In this document: one piece after another, positions 1 through 6,615 of the stretch | Layout of the letters: each line of letters starts with the position of its first letter | How positions within the stretch are numbered: position 1 is the first letter of the stretch | Assembly: GCA_030040415.1 (NCBI GenBank) | Contig: JASHTT010000333.1 | Span: forward strand, 1-8,949 | Direction: 5' to 3' | From: Streptosporangiaceae bacterium | GTDB taxonomy: Bacteria > Actinomycetota > Actinomycetes > Streptosporangiales > Streptosporangiaceae | Length of the DNA: 8,949 nucleotides | Notes under the pieces: generated by a model | The model's database searches: none | Seen by the model: only the letters and a program-made list of their open reading frames with translations | What the model was told of the DNA's origin: nothing | Position numbers and translations under genes: made by a program

Positions 1-1824
1 CCGACCTCGCACTTCTGCGTGGCCAGCGACTCGATGGGCAACGTGCTAACGTCCGCCGACCCAGCGGGCGGCGCCGCGACGTGGTCTTCGCCGCATCCCG
101 CGCACAACACCCTTATTCAGATCAGCTGCCCAGCGGTCAGCTTCTGCGCGGGAGTGGGCTCCGCCGGAATAGACACGTCCACAGCGCCGCAGAGCCGGTC
201 GGGGTGGAAGATCTCCGATCCGCGCAGTGCCATCCCGCACGCAAACTCGATCAGCTGCCCGAGCACAAACCTGTGCGTGGTCGCAGGCCAGGGGCGGATC
301 TACTTCTCTACCGACCCCGCGGCGGCGAACGCGACCTGGCAGGCGACGGTCTTCGGCAGGTATCCGGCCATCGAGTCGGTCTCCTGCCCTGCTCCCTCGT
401 TCTGCGCCGCGGTAGCGACCAACGGCACGGTGTACACCTCGTCGGACCCCTCAGGCGGCAAAGCCGAGTGGACGGCGACAGACGTCGACGGCACCGTCGG
501 GATGTTCGACATCTCCTGCCCGTCTGCCAGCTACTGCATCGCCGTCGACGACCAGAACATGATCCTCTACTCAAGCGACCCGGCCGGCGGCGCCGCCCAG
601 TGGCATCGTGTCAGCGGGCCAGGCCAGCTGATGAACGTCAGCTGCGTGTCGGCGAGCCTGTGCCTCGCCGCCGGCTACACCGAGGTCTACCTGTCGTCCG
701 ATCCCGGCGCAGGGCGCTCCACCTGGCAGGAAAGCGACGTCTTCCAGAAGGAGGGCGCGCAGCAGGTCTCATGCGTGCCCGGGTTCTGCGCCGCCATCCA
801 GCTCGGGCTTCTGGCTATCACCAGCGAGCCGGCCAGCGCGACACATCCGTGGTCGTTCGACTACGACATCGACGGATGGACGGACTTCGCGCCGGCCTGT
901 CCGTCGGTCAGGCTCTGCGTCGTGGGCGACGGCCCTGGCCGGGTGCTGGTCTCGACCGACCCCACGGGGGGGCCGGCCGCCTGGTCAGCGGTGCACGTCG
1001 GCGGGATCCAGGTTATTGCCGCCTTCGCCACGACCTTCTACGACTTCACCTGCGCGTCGACCACATTCTGCGTGGCAGCCGATGGCGAGTACCAAATTCT
1101 GACTTCCGCCGACCCGACTGGCGGCCCGGCACACTGGCACGTGGCGAGCGCACCGGCGGATACGGTCGGATTTAGCTGCCCGAGCCGGTCACTGTGCGTC
1201 TCCATCGACAACAGCAGCTTCCTCTGGGTTTCCGAGGACCCAGGGGGTGGCCTGTCAAAGTGGCAGGTGCGGAAGTTCGGCCTCGACCCGTTGGTCGGCG
1301 GCTTCCTTGACCAGGTCGTGTGCCCAAGCACGCATCTGTGCGTCGCAGCGGCGACCTGGAACGGCCAGATCACGCCATCCCTGCTGGTCACGACCGACCC
1401 CACGGGATCTTCAGCCGCGTGGAAGCGGGAGAATTTCGACATGCTCAGCAACATCGGCCTGTCGTGCCCGAGCGCGTCGCTGTGCGTGGCCGACGGCTAC
1501 GCCGCGATAGGCAATGCAAGCTATCAGCTTACGACGACAGATCCGACCGGCGGACGCGCCGCGTGGCATGTGTCTCGCGGCCCGGTCGGCAACCTGATCT
1601 GCCCGAGCACAGCCGTCTGTTACCTGTTCGATCCTTCCATCAACGGTAAGAGTCTCGACAACGAGATGCTGACGACGACAGATCCCGCGGCAGCGGACCC
1701 GACCTGGCACGCGAGCCCGGCGCCTGCGGACCTGGGAGGCGTAACGTGCCCGACGGTCTCGCTGTGCGTGGCCGGTTACAACACCACCTCCTACGGCGGG
1801 ATCCGGTACGGAATTCCCGGCTAG
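1..1824 (+). CDS. Secreted Asp-box-like beta-propeller repeat protein, 5' end cut by window (paralogue A)
   Basis: The frame is open from base 1 and its first codons already match the inside of the first repeat of the downstream paralogue (its residue 74). The true start is therefore outside the window, about 73 codons upstream; the GTG at 19 is an internal Val codon. The 607 visible codons hold 14 repeats of about 43 residues (the first partial). Each has a C-P-x-x-x-x-C type Cys pair, a short beta-rich stretch such as VLVSTDPTGG, and a closing Trp. The S-T-D-P-x-G-G-x-x-x-W part resembles an Asp-box, the turn motif of sialidase, sortilin and YCF48 propellers. Fourteen units would suit two seven-bladed propellers (inference). 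It is probably extracellular, judged by the Cys pairs and by the signal peptide of its paralogue. It stops right after the last repeat and lacks the paralogue's C-terminal Ig-like domain. The role is unknown; surface binding or an adhesin-like role is plausible. Confidence 0.85.
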   Translation, partial: PTSHFCVASDSMGNVLTSADPAGGAATWSSPHPAHNTLIQISCPAVSFCAGVGSAGIDTSTAPQSRSGWKISDPRSAIPHANSISCPSTNLCVVAGQGRIYFSTDPAAANATWQATVFGRYPAIESVSCPAPSFCAAVATNGTVYTSSDPSGGKAEWTATDVDGTVGMFDISCPSASYCIAVDDQNMILYSSDPAGGAAQWHRVSGPGQLMNVSCVSASLCLAAGYTEVYLSSDPGAGRSTWQESDVFQKEGAQQVSCVPGFCAAIQLGLLAITSEPASATHPWSFDYDIDGWTDFAPACPSVRLCVVGDGPGRVLVSTDPTGGPAAWSAVHVGGIQVIAAFATTFYDFTCASTTFCVAADGEYQILTSADPTGGPAHWHVASAPADTVGFSCPSRSLCVSIDNSSFLWVSEDPGGGLSKWQVRKFGLDPLVGGFLDQVVCPSTHLCVAAATWNGQITPSLLVTTDPTGSSAAWKRENFDMLSNIGLSCPSASLCVADGYAAIGNASYQLTTTDPTGGRAAWHVSRGPVGNLICPSTAVCYLFDPSINGKSLDNEMLTTTDPAAADPTWHASPAPADLGGVTCPTVSLCVAGYNTTSYGGIRYGIPG

Positions 1825-1870
1825 CCCCTGATCGATACTGAGCAGCCCGGAACTGCGAGACGAGACAGCC

Positions 1871-1887
1871 GGGGAGACATCCCCTTT
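1871..1887 (+). terminator. Small stem-loop with short T-run after paralogue A
   Basis: GGGGA (1871-1875), loop GACA, TCCCC (1880-1884), then TTT. The stem is five perfect base pairs and sits 46 bases past the stop codon. It is short for an intrinsic terminator and the T-run is only three bases, so it may be weak or only a pausing site. It directly abuts the predicted promoter of the next gene. Confidence 0.35.
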
Positions 1888-1914
1888 GCTAACCCGGCAA
1901 CCGGTTGCTAGCTT
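1886..1914 (+). promoter_or_regulatory. Candidate sigma-70-type promoter of paralogue B
   Basis: A -35-like TTGCTA (1886-1891) and a -10-like TAGCTT (1909-1914; fits TAnnnT) are separated by exactly 17 bases. Transcription would start near 1921, giving a leader of about 32 bases that carries GGAGG (1942-1946) before the ATG at 1953. The boxes are imperfect (four of six and three of six matches), so this remains a prediction. Confidence 0.4.
1897..1908. promoter_or_regulatory. 12-bp perfect palindrome in the promoter spacer
   Basis: GCAACCGGTTGC is a perfect inverted repeat. It fills the spacer of the candidate promoter and touches its -10 box, where a bound dimeric regulator would block or remodel RNA polymerase. 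No regulator can be named from the sequence. Confidence 0.4.
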
Positions 1915-1952
1915 CGCCGACGAACGGGCACCGTCGCCGACGGAGGCGCCAG

Positions 1953-4274
1953 ATGAGGTTGTCGACCATCCCGGCCGCCAGAAAGGCGTCACACCGCCGC
2001 TTTCTGACGCTGCCATGCCTAGCCATTCTCGTCACCGGCCTCGGCGGGCTGGCTGCACCGCCAGCCTCGGCCCAGGCGGCAACCAGGCCGCCGCTGGCCG
2101 CGTGGTCGGGGCCAGTCTCACTGGAGAAGGCACCGTTCCAGAACGTCACCAACCTGCAGGCCATTGCCTGTCCGACCGCGAACCTCTGCGTCGCCAGCGA
2201 CGCGTCCAGCAACGTCGTGACGTCCGCAGACCCGGCCGACGGGGCTGCGACGTGGTCAGCCCCGGCGCCCGCCAGGAACGAGCTATCCCAGATCAGCTGC
2301 CCAACCGCCAGCTTCTGCGCAGGCGTTGGCGAGGCAGGGATCGACACGTCCACCGCGCCGACCAGCCGCTCGGGCTGGCGGATCTCGTACCCGCACAGCG
2401 ACATCCCCGCAGCAAACTCGATCAGCTGCCCGAGCGCCAAGCTGTGCGTCGTGGCCAGCCAGGGCAGCGTCTACTTCTCGACCGATCCGACCGCCACGAA
2501 GGCTTCGTGGCACCCCACAGTCTTCGGCGAATACCCGGACTTGCCGTCCGTGTCGTGCCCGACCAGGTCGTTCTGCGCCGCGGTGGCGACCAACGGCCAC
2601 CTGTTCACCTCGACGAGGCCAGCTGGCGGCAAGTCCGACTGGAAGACGGCGGACATCGACGGCACAGTCCAGTTGTTCGACGTGACCTGCCCGTCGGACA
2701 CGTTCTGCCTAGCCCTCGATGAGCTAGGCCGGATCTTGTACTCGACCGACCCGACCGGCGGCGCCTCGGCCTGGCACCGCACCAGCGAGCCGGGCACGCT
2801 GGCGTACGTCACGTGCGAGTCGGCGAGCCTCTGCCTGGCCGCAAGCGGCACCGGGGTAGTCAGCTCGGCCGACCCCACCGCGGGAGCGTCGGCGTGGCGG
2901 GCAAGCAACCCGTTCGGCGGCGAGGGCCCGTCACAGCTGTCCTGCGTGCGGGCGTTCTGCGCGACCATCTGGGAAGGGAACGTCGCCACCACGACCGACG
3001 CCAACAGTCCGGTACCCGCCTGGGTGGCAGCCGACGGTATCGACGGGTCGACAGATGTGACGGTGGATTGTGCCTCGGTGAGCTTCTGCGCGGCTGCCGA
3101 CGGGCTCGGCCGGGTCCTGGTCTCCACGGATCCGACCGGAGGGCCAAGCGGCTGGCCGGCCACGGACATCGACGGCAGCTCCTTCCTGCTGAGCATTAGC
3201 TGCCCGTCTGCCAGCTTCTGCGCGGCAACCGACGGGGCGAACGTGCTGACCTCGACAGATCCAGGCGGAGGCGCCTCGGCCTGGCATCGGACTCACGTAG
3301 CGGCCGCCATCGAGCAGGTGATGTGCCCTAGCTCGGCACTCTGCTTGGCTACCCAGGACAACAACGGCGCTGTTTGGCTGTCGGCCGACCCGGCCAGCTC
3401 GTCGCCGACCTGGGTTCAGGTAGACCTGCCTGGCGCCGAGTACGGCCCCAGCCCGCTGGACTGCCCAAGCGCGAAGCTGTGCTTCGCCGTCGTCAACGAC
3501 CCGGACACCTGGCCGACGCTCTACGCGTCGGCAGACCCCACCGGGGGCGCGGCCACCTGGAAGCCCACCGCTTTCAAGACCCTGGGTGAGATCTCCGCGC
3601 TGTCCTGCCCGAGCGCGTCGCAGTGCGTGGCGGCGGGGTACGCGCAGGGGTCAGACGGGTTGCTCGGCAATCCACAGAACCTCACCTCGGCGAACCCTAC
3701 CGGCGGGGTGGCGGCGTGGAACGTGTCCAACGGCCCGGCGGGCCTGCTGGACTGCCCGAACACAGGCACGTGTTACATGTTCGACGCCTACACCACGGAC
3801 TCCGGCGTGTCCGACACGATGCTGACCACGACGGACCCGTCCGCCGCGGCGCCGGCCTGGCACGCCACCCCGGCGCCAGGCAGCCTGCTGAACGTCTCCT
3901 GCCCGGCGGTCTCGCTGTGCGTGGGCAGCTACAACGCCCTCTACGGTGGCGGCATCCAGTACGGCGTCTCCGGGCTCGCCCCGACCACTACATCGCTCGC
4001 CCTGTCCGCGGCGCGGATCAGCCACGGGCGCGAGAACCGGGAGCGGCTGACCGTGACCGTCGGAGCGCTGTTCGGGGTGCCGTCGGGCAAGGTGGTGATC
4101 GCCGCCGGCAAGACGACGGTCTGCACGCTCGCGCTGCGTTCCGGCGAGGCGTCCTGCACCCTGCGGGCCAGTCAGCTCCGGGCGGGTACCTACCACCTGC
4201 GGGCCAGCTACCCGGCCAGCAGCCCGTTCGCATCGTCGCAATCGGCGACCCTCAGGCTCGTGGTGGCTGCCTAG
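1953..4274 (+). CDS. Secreted Asp-box-like beta-propeller repeat protein with C-terminal Ig-like domain (paralogue B)
   Basis: The start is the ATG at 1953, with GGAGG six bases upstream, giving 773 residues. The upstream in-frame TTG at 1905 would put an Arg-rich run before the signal peptide and lacks such a ribosome site. Residues 1-42 form a signal peptide: basic start, hydrophobic LAILVTGLGGLAA, and cleavage probably after ASA or AQA. RRFL at 15-18 only loosely recalls a Tat motif. Residues about 51-674 hold 14 repeats of about 43 residues, each with a Cys pair (for example CPSASFC) and an Asp-box-like STDPTGG...W turn, consistent with two seven-bladed propellers. Residues 675-773 form a bacterial Ig-like domain of the kind seen in cell-surface proteins, with its own Cys pair at 724 and 735. 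No LPxTG anchor or C-terminal membrane helix is present, so the protein is probably released or held non-covalently. The ligand is unknown. It converges with the sigma/anti-sigma set, whose membrane protein also has Ig-like domains. Confidence 0.88.
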   Translation: MRLSTIPAARKASHRRFLTLPCLAILVTGLGGLAAPPASAQAATRPPLAAWSGPVSLEKAPFQNVTNLQAIACPTANLCVASDASSNVVTSADPADGAATWSAPAPARNELSQISCPTASFCAGVGEAGIDTSTAPTSRSGWRISYPHSDIPAANSISCPSAKLCVVASQGSVYFSTDPTATKASWHPTVFGEYPDLPSVSCPTRSFCAAVATNGHLFTSTRPAGGKSDWKTADIDGTVQLFDVTCPSDTFCLALDELGRILYSTDPTGGASAWHRTSEPGTLAYVTCESASLCLAASGTGVVSSADPTAGASAWRASNPFGGEGPSQLSCVRAFCATIWEGNVATTTDANSPVPAWVAADGIDGSTDVTVDCASVSFCAAADGLGRVLVSTDPTGGPSGWPATDIDGSSFLLSISCPSASFCAATDGANVLTSTDPGGGASAWHRTHVAAAIEQVMCPSSALCLATQDNNGAVWLSADPASSSPTWVQVDLPGAEYGPSPLDCPSAKLCFAVVNDPDTWPTLYASADPTGGAATWKPTAFKTLGEISALSCPSASQCVAAGYAQGSDGLLGNPQNLTSANPTGGVAAWNVSNGPAGLLDCPNTGTCYMFDAYTTDSGVSDTMLTTTDPSAAAPAWHATPAPGSLLNVSCPAVSLCVGSYNALYGGGIQYGVSGLAPTTTSLALSAARISHGRENRERLTVTVGALFGVPSGKVVIAAGKTTVCTLALRSGEASCTLRASQLRAGTYHLRASYPASSPFASSQSATLRLVVAA

Positions 4275-4295
4275 CCGACCGTCGTGGCTAGGTGG
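4267..4295. terminator. Shared bidirectional stem-loop between convergent genes
   Basis: CCTAGCC (4270-4276) and GGCTAGG (4286-4292) form a perfect 7-bp stem around a 9-base loop. It can be extended by two G-U pairs and one C-G pair to 4267-4295. The stop codons of both convergent genes lie inside the two arms: TAG at 4272-4274 on the + strand, and TAG read from 4290 to 4288 on the - strand. There is no T-tract, as is common for actinobacterial terminators. Its position between stops only 13 bases apart favours a two-way terminator. Confidence 0.55.
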
Positions 4296-5325
4296 GCGGT
4301 GGCACCGTCACCGAGTTGCTCACCGATGCGGCGTGCCGTCGGGTGGCGACCAGCCGGACCCTGATCAGGTCGTTCTGCAGGCGCCGGCCGCTGAGCACGA
4401 ACCTGACCCGGCCTGCCGCGTTCAGCAACCTGACCTTGCGGCTGACCCAGGTGCCATTCGCCGACTGAACCTGGAGCACTACCGTGTTGCCCGGCCTGGC
4501 GTATTTCGTGCTGACCACGAGCACATCCCGCAAGCCCTTGGCACCAGGCCGGAGAACGATGGTGACCGGCGGGCTGACGGTTACCTTCACAACGCTGCTG
4601 TCGGCCCCTCGCGGGCCAGTCACCCGGAACGCCGTGTTGATCACGAGCGGCGAGACCGGGATGGTCGCGTTCCCTGCCGAACCTGTCTTCGCAGTGGCGG
4701 CGAGATGCCAGTGCGCCTGGCCAGGCCGGCGTTCGAACAGCTTTACAGTTGCGCCCTGCACCCCGTGACCTGACGCGGACAGCTTCGCTACGAGCGTGGT
4801 CGTCGTACCGGAGACGATGTTGCTGTCCGACGCGGCCAGCGACAGGCTGTCGTTCCCGGCCGAGGCCGGCGACCGGGTTGCCGATCCGGACGGCCGATGG
4901 TGCGAGGACCGGCCAGGAGCGGCCTGCCCGTGCCCGCGGTGACCGCCCGACTGCGGGGAAGTGCCCGGAGCGGGCGTATTCCGCGTGTGGTGCACCGGCG
5001 GCACACCGAGGAAGCCGAGCTCGTGATAGGCGAAGGTCTGCACCGGGGCGGGCAGCACGGCCGCGTAGGCGGCCGCAGCGGTGCCGCCAACCAGAGCGAC
5101 GGCGGCGGCGCCGACCAGCCGGAACCGCCAGCGGACCGGCGGCCGAGTCGGCCGCGGCGTCGCGATGACGGCCTGCGGCCGGGCACCATGGTTCGTACGG
5201 AACATGGTGAGTGCGTCCGGCTCGCCGGCCAGTTCGGCGGGCGCCGCCTCGGTGGTCAGCGTCTCCAGCAGCCGGACGACGCCCGGATCGAGGGAGCCAA
5301 GCTCGCCCTGCAGGTCGGGGCTCAT
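4288..5325 (-). CDS. Membrane anti-sigma-like protein with two extracellular Ig-like domains
   Basis: 345 residues. Residues 1-68 are a short cytoplasmic part with ELAGEPDALTMFR at 31-43, the kind of short helical segment that probably binds the sigma factor. Residues about 69-92 are one transmembrane helix (LVGAAAVALVGGTAAAAYAAV). Residues 110-158 are a Pro/Ser/Gly/His-rich linker. Residues 160-252 and 253-342 look like two beta-rich Ig-like domains. There are no cysteines, so it is not a zinc-binding (HxxxCxxC) anti-sigma factor. The ATG overlaps the sigma stop as ATGA, with AAGGAGG inside the sigma gene, which indicates translational coupling and roughly matched synthesis. The anti-sigma role is inferred from this coupling, the topology and the location. 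The outer Ig region would be the sensor. Segment VKLFERRPGQAHWHL resembles VWLARQGPKGHWHL in the secreted protein encoded two genes upstream. Confidence 0.72.
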   Translation of the reverse strand: MSPDLQGELGSLDPGVVRLLETLTTEAAPAELAGEPDALTMFRTNHGARPQAVIATPRPTRPPVRWRFRLVGAAAVALVGGTAAAAYAAVLPAPVQTFAYHELGFLGVPPVHHTRNTPAPGTSPQSGGHRGHGQAAPGRSSHHRPSGSATRSPASAGNDSLSLAASDSNIVSGTTTTLVAKLSASGHGVQGATVKLFERRPGQAHWHLAATAKTGSAGNATIPVSPLVINTAFRVTGPRGADSSVVKVTVSPPVTIVLRPGAKGLRDVLVVSTKYARPGNTVVLQVQSANGTWVSRKVRLLNAAGRVRFVLSGRRLQNDLIRVRLVATRRHAASVSNSVTVPPPT

Positions 5326-5939
5326 TGGTCCACCTCCTTGAGCGTCATGAACGACGGGCCTCCGGCCAACGGGCCAGCCAGCCCGCCGGCCGGCCTGCCC
5401 GCGAGAGCCTGCACGGACGGATCAGCGGCCAGCGCCTTGAGGCCACGGTGCAGCGCCACCCGGATCGCGCCGGCCGACTTGCCGAGGATCTTGGCCACCT
5501 GTGTCGTGTCCAGCCCGGCTATCACCCGAAGCGCGACAGCCTCGGCCTGGTCTGGCGACAGCCTGGCCAGGATCGCCACCGCCCCCTGGACGGACAAGCC
5601 GTCCAGGACCTGGTCCTCGACGTGCTGGTCGTCGGCGAGGATGTCCAGGCCAGTGGCCACCGGGCTGGCAGGACGCCGGGCCCTGGCGCGAGCCGCGTCG
5701 ACCGCGCGGTTCCGGCCGATCGCGAACAGCCAGCGCCGGAAGTCGTCTTCTCCGCCGGAGAACCTGTGCAGGTCCCTGACCACTTGCAGCCAGGTCTCGC
5801 TCGCCACGTCGTCGGGATCATCGCAGCCAAGGACCGCCAGCAACCGCAGCAGCCTCGGCTGCAGGGAACGCCACAGTTCCAGGAACCCCGCCTCGTCACC
5901 GGCACGAGCCCTGGCTAGTGCGTCCTCGATATCCGCCAT
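5322..5939 (-). CDS. ECF-type RNA polymerase sigma factor
   Basis: 205 residues from the ATG at 5939. The frame runs further upstream only as a shadow across the neighbouring gene. Region 2 spans about residues 18-88, with the core-binding and -10 recognition segment DDPDDVASETW (40-50) and FRRWLFAIGRNRAVDAAR (67-84). Region 4 spans about 112-170 with the helix-turn-helix part LDTTQVAKILGKSAGAIRVA (143-162), which reads the -35 element. There is no region 1 or 3, as expected of extracytoplasmic-function sigma factors. An unusual Gly/Ala/Pro-rich tail of about 35 residues follows region 4. The start has no good Shine-Dalgarno sequence at normal spacing; GGGAGG lies 29 bases upstream inside a hairpin. 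The factor is likely held inactive by the coupled membrane protein until a surface signal arrives. Its target promoters cannot be read from the window. Confidence 0.9.
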   Translation of the reverse strand: MADIEDALARARAGDEAGFLELWRSLQPRLLRLLAVLGCDDPDDVASETWLQVVRDLHRFSGGEDDFRRWLFAIGRNRAVDAARARARRPASPVATGLDILADDQHVEDQVLDGLSVQGAVAILARLSPDQAEAVALRVIAGLDTTQVAKILGKSAGAIRVALHRGLKALAADPSVQALAGRPAGGLAGPLAGGPSFMTLKEVDQ

Positions 5940-5954
5940 TGCGCCAGTAAGAGT

Positions 5955-5985
5955 GACACACCGGCGGGCCTCCCGCTGCCGTGTC
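5955..5985 (-). promoter_or_regulatory. Hairpin between secreted Ig gene and sigma gene
   Basis: Outer arms GACAC/GTGTC, a two-base internal mismatch, and inner arms CGGCGGG/CCCGCTG (one G-U type pair) form a hairpin with a three-base loop. Read on the - strand, the loop exposes AGG of a GGGAGG sequence 29 bases from the sigma ATG. It could be a terminator or attenuator after the secreted Ig gene, or an RNA structure affecting sigma translation. There is no T-run. Confidence 0.35.
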
Positions 5986-6025
5986 GGCAAACCCGGGACG
6001 CCCACCGGTGCGCAGCGCAGCCGCG

Positions 6026-6442
6026 CTAGGAGACGGTTACCGTCGCGCTGTGCGACCTGGCGAAGTTCTTGGTGCCGCGGAAGACCAGCTTGATGGTGGC
6101 GGACTTCTTGAAGGCCACTCGGAACACGACGTAGCCCTGGCGCTTTGTCAGTTTGCTGCGGACCAGGTGCCAATGGCCCTTGGGTCCCTGCCGGGCCAGC
6201 CACACCGGCAGACCGCGCAGGTTGTACGAGCCGGCGGTCAGCTGGCCGGTAACCACGTCGGTGATCACGTGCTTGTGCGTGACGGGCGCCGCAACCGAGA
6301 TGGTCAGCGTGGTCGGGATCCTGCTCGCGTGCGCTGCGGGCGCCGTCGACGCGCTGGCCACTGCGGTGGCGCCGGTCACGGCGAACGCCGCAGCAGCGAC
6401 GACCGCACCGACGCGAGCCGCGAGCGATGTTGGTACGCGCAT
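6026..6442 (-). CDS. Small secreted single Ig-like domain protein
   Basis: 138 residues from the ATG at 6442, which has AAGGAG four bases upstream. The frame extends further upstream to 6493, but that would place an Arg-rich run before the signal peptide and skip this ribosome site. Residues 1-39 form a signal peptide: basic start, hydrophobic VGAVVAAAAFAVTGATAVA, and cleavage around ASA or AHA. The remaining 100 residues are beta-rich and Cys-free, resembling a bacterial Ig-like fold: PTTLTISV, VWLARQGPKGHWHL, YVVFRVAF, SATVTVS at the very end. The middle part matches the first outer domain of the membrane anti-sigma-like protein, including HWHL. It lies 86 bases upstream of the sigma gene on the same strand and may be co-transcribed. 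Its function is unknown; it may be a ligand, competitor or cell-wall-associated partner of the sensor (inference). Confidence 0.75.
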   Translation of the reverse strand: MRVPTSLAARVGAVVAAAAFAVTGATAVASASTAPAAHASRIPTTLTISVAAPVTHKHVITDVVTGQLTAGSYNLRGLPVWLARQGPKGHWHLVRSKLTKRQGYVVFRVAFKKSATIKLVFRGTKNFARSHSATVTVS

Positions 6443-6457
6443 TGCTCTCCTTCGGGT

Positions 6458-6482
6458 TTGGCCTCGAGCGGGGCGAGGCCAA
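6458..6482. promoter_or_regulatory. 9-bp perfect inverted repeat just upstream of the secreted Ig gene
   Basis: TTGGCCTCG (6458-6466), a 7-base spacer, and CGAGGCCAA (6474-6482). It ends 5 bases from the Shine-Dalgarno sequence of the - strand gene. As RNA it would be a strong 9-bp leader hairpin next to the ribosome site. As DNA it could be an operator. Confidence 0.45.
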
Positions 6483-6519
6483 CGAGTTGACACCCGGGTA
6501 CAGCGGCGGAGGCCACCTA

Positions 6520-6530
6520 CGCGTTACGCG
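6520..6530. promoter_or_regulatory. Short perfect dyad in divergent spacer
   Basis: CGCGT-T-ACGCG, five-base arms around one base. It lies 6 bases left of the TGTGA-N6-TCACA site. It may be a half of a larger regulatory region or chance in GC-rich DNA. Confidence 0.2.
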
Positions 6531-6536
6531 CTGACA

Positions 6537-6552
6537 TGTGACCTACGTCACA
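6537..6552. promoter_or_regulatory. CRP/FNR-family type binding site
   Basis: TGTGACCTACGTCACA matches TGTGA-N6-TCACA exactly. That is the palindrome bound by CRP-family regulators, including actinobacterial GlxR/Crp proteins (established family knowledge). It lies in the divergent spacer, centred about 84 bases upstream of the proposed sulfotransferase start and about 102 bases upstream of the secreted Ig start, so it could serve either gene. Occupancy is a prediction. Confidence 0.5.
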
Positions 6553-6615
6553 CACCAGCCTTCCCGAGCGCGTCCGCGTAGCGCCGGATCCGCCCGGTTT
6601 GCCGAATGTCAGGCC

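Larger units (their letters stand above)
1..3974 (+). repeat. Tandem gene duplication: two 14-repeat copies
   Basis: Codons at 1-1821 align in order with codons at 2172-3974, repeat for repeat. Diagnostic odd repeats occur at the same rank in both copies. Repeat 2 has GIDTSTAP in place of the usual turn. Repeat 7 has a shortened Cys pair (SCVPGFC versus SCVRAFC). Repeat 13 ends DEMLTTTDP or DTMLTTTDP after CYLFD or CYMFD. This shows duplication of a whole 14-repeat gene, not independent repeat growth. By eye the copies are clearly diverged at both DNA and protein level, so the duplication is not recent. Copy A has a longer repeat 9. Confidence 0.85.

Noticed and set aside
81..1175. Second long + strand frame inside paralogue A
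   Set aside because: It is an Arg-rich frame-shifted shadow of the repeat gene; the Cys/Asp-box repeats are all in the other frame.
1..1824. Paralogue A as a pseudogene
   Set aside because: The frame is open through all repeats with conserved Cys, Asp-box and Trp positions; only the end differs from copy B.
1905..1952. TTG at 1905 as the start of paralogue B
   Set aside because: It adds an Arg-rich stretch before the signal peptide and has no ribosome site, while the ATG at 1953 has GGAGG at good spacing.
4288..5325. Zinc-binding anti-sigma factor of the RsrA or ChrR kind
   Set aside because: The protein has no cysteine, so the HxxxCxxC motif is absent.
4897..6093. Open frame of 398 codons on the + strand across the sigma/anti-sigma region
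   Set aside because: It lies opposite two well-supported genes, is rich in Arg, Ser and Pro without any motif, and is a typical GC-rich shadow.
5940..6482. N-terminal extension of the sigma frame to 6482
   Set aside because: It overlaps the whole secreted Ig gene in another frame, reads as low-complexity Arg-rich sequence, and no ECF homology precedes MADIEDAL.
6443..6493. Upstream start for the secreted Ig protein at 6493
   Set aside because: The added residues are Arg-rich and the region is the perfect inverted repeat; the ATG at 6442 has AAGGAG and a proper signal peptide start.
6487..6515. Promoter from the perfect TTGACA at 6487-6492 on the + strand
   Set aside because: No -10-like sequence occurs 16-18 bases downstream.
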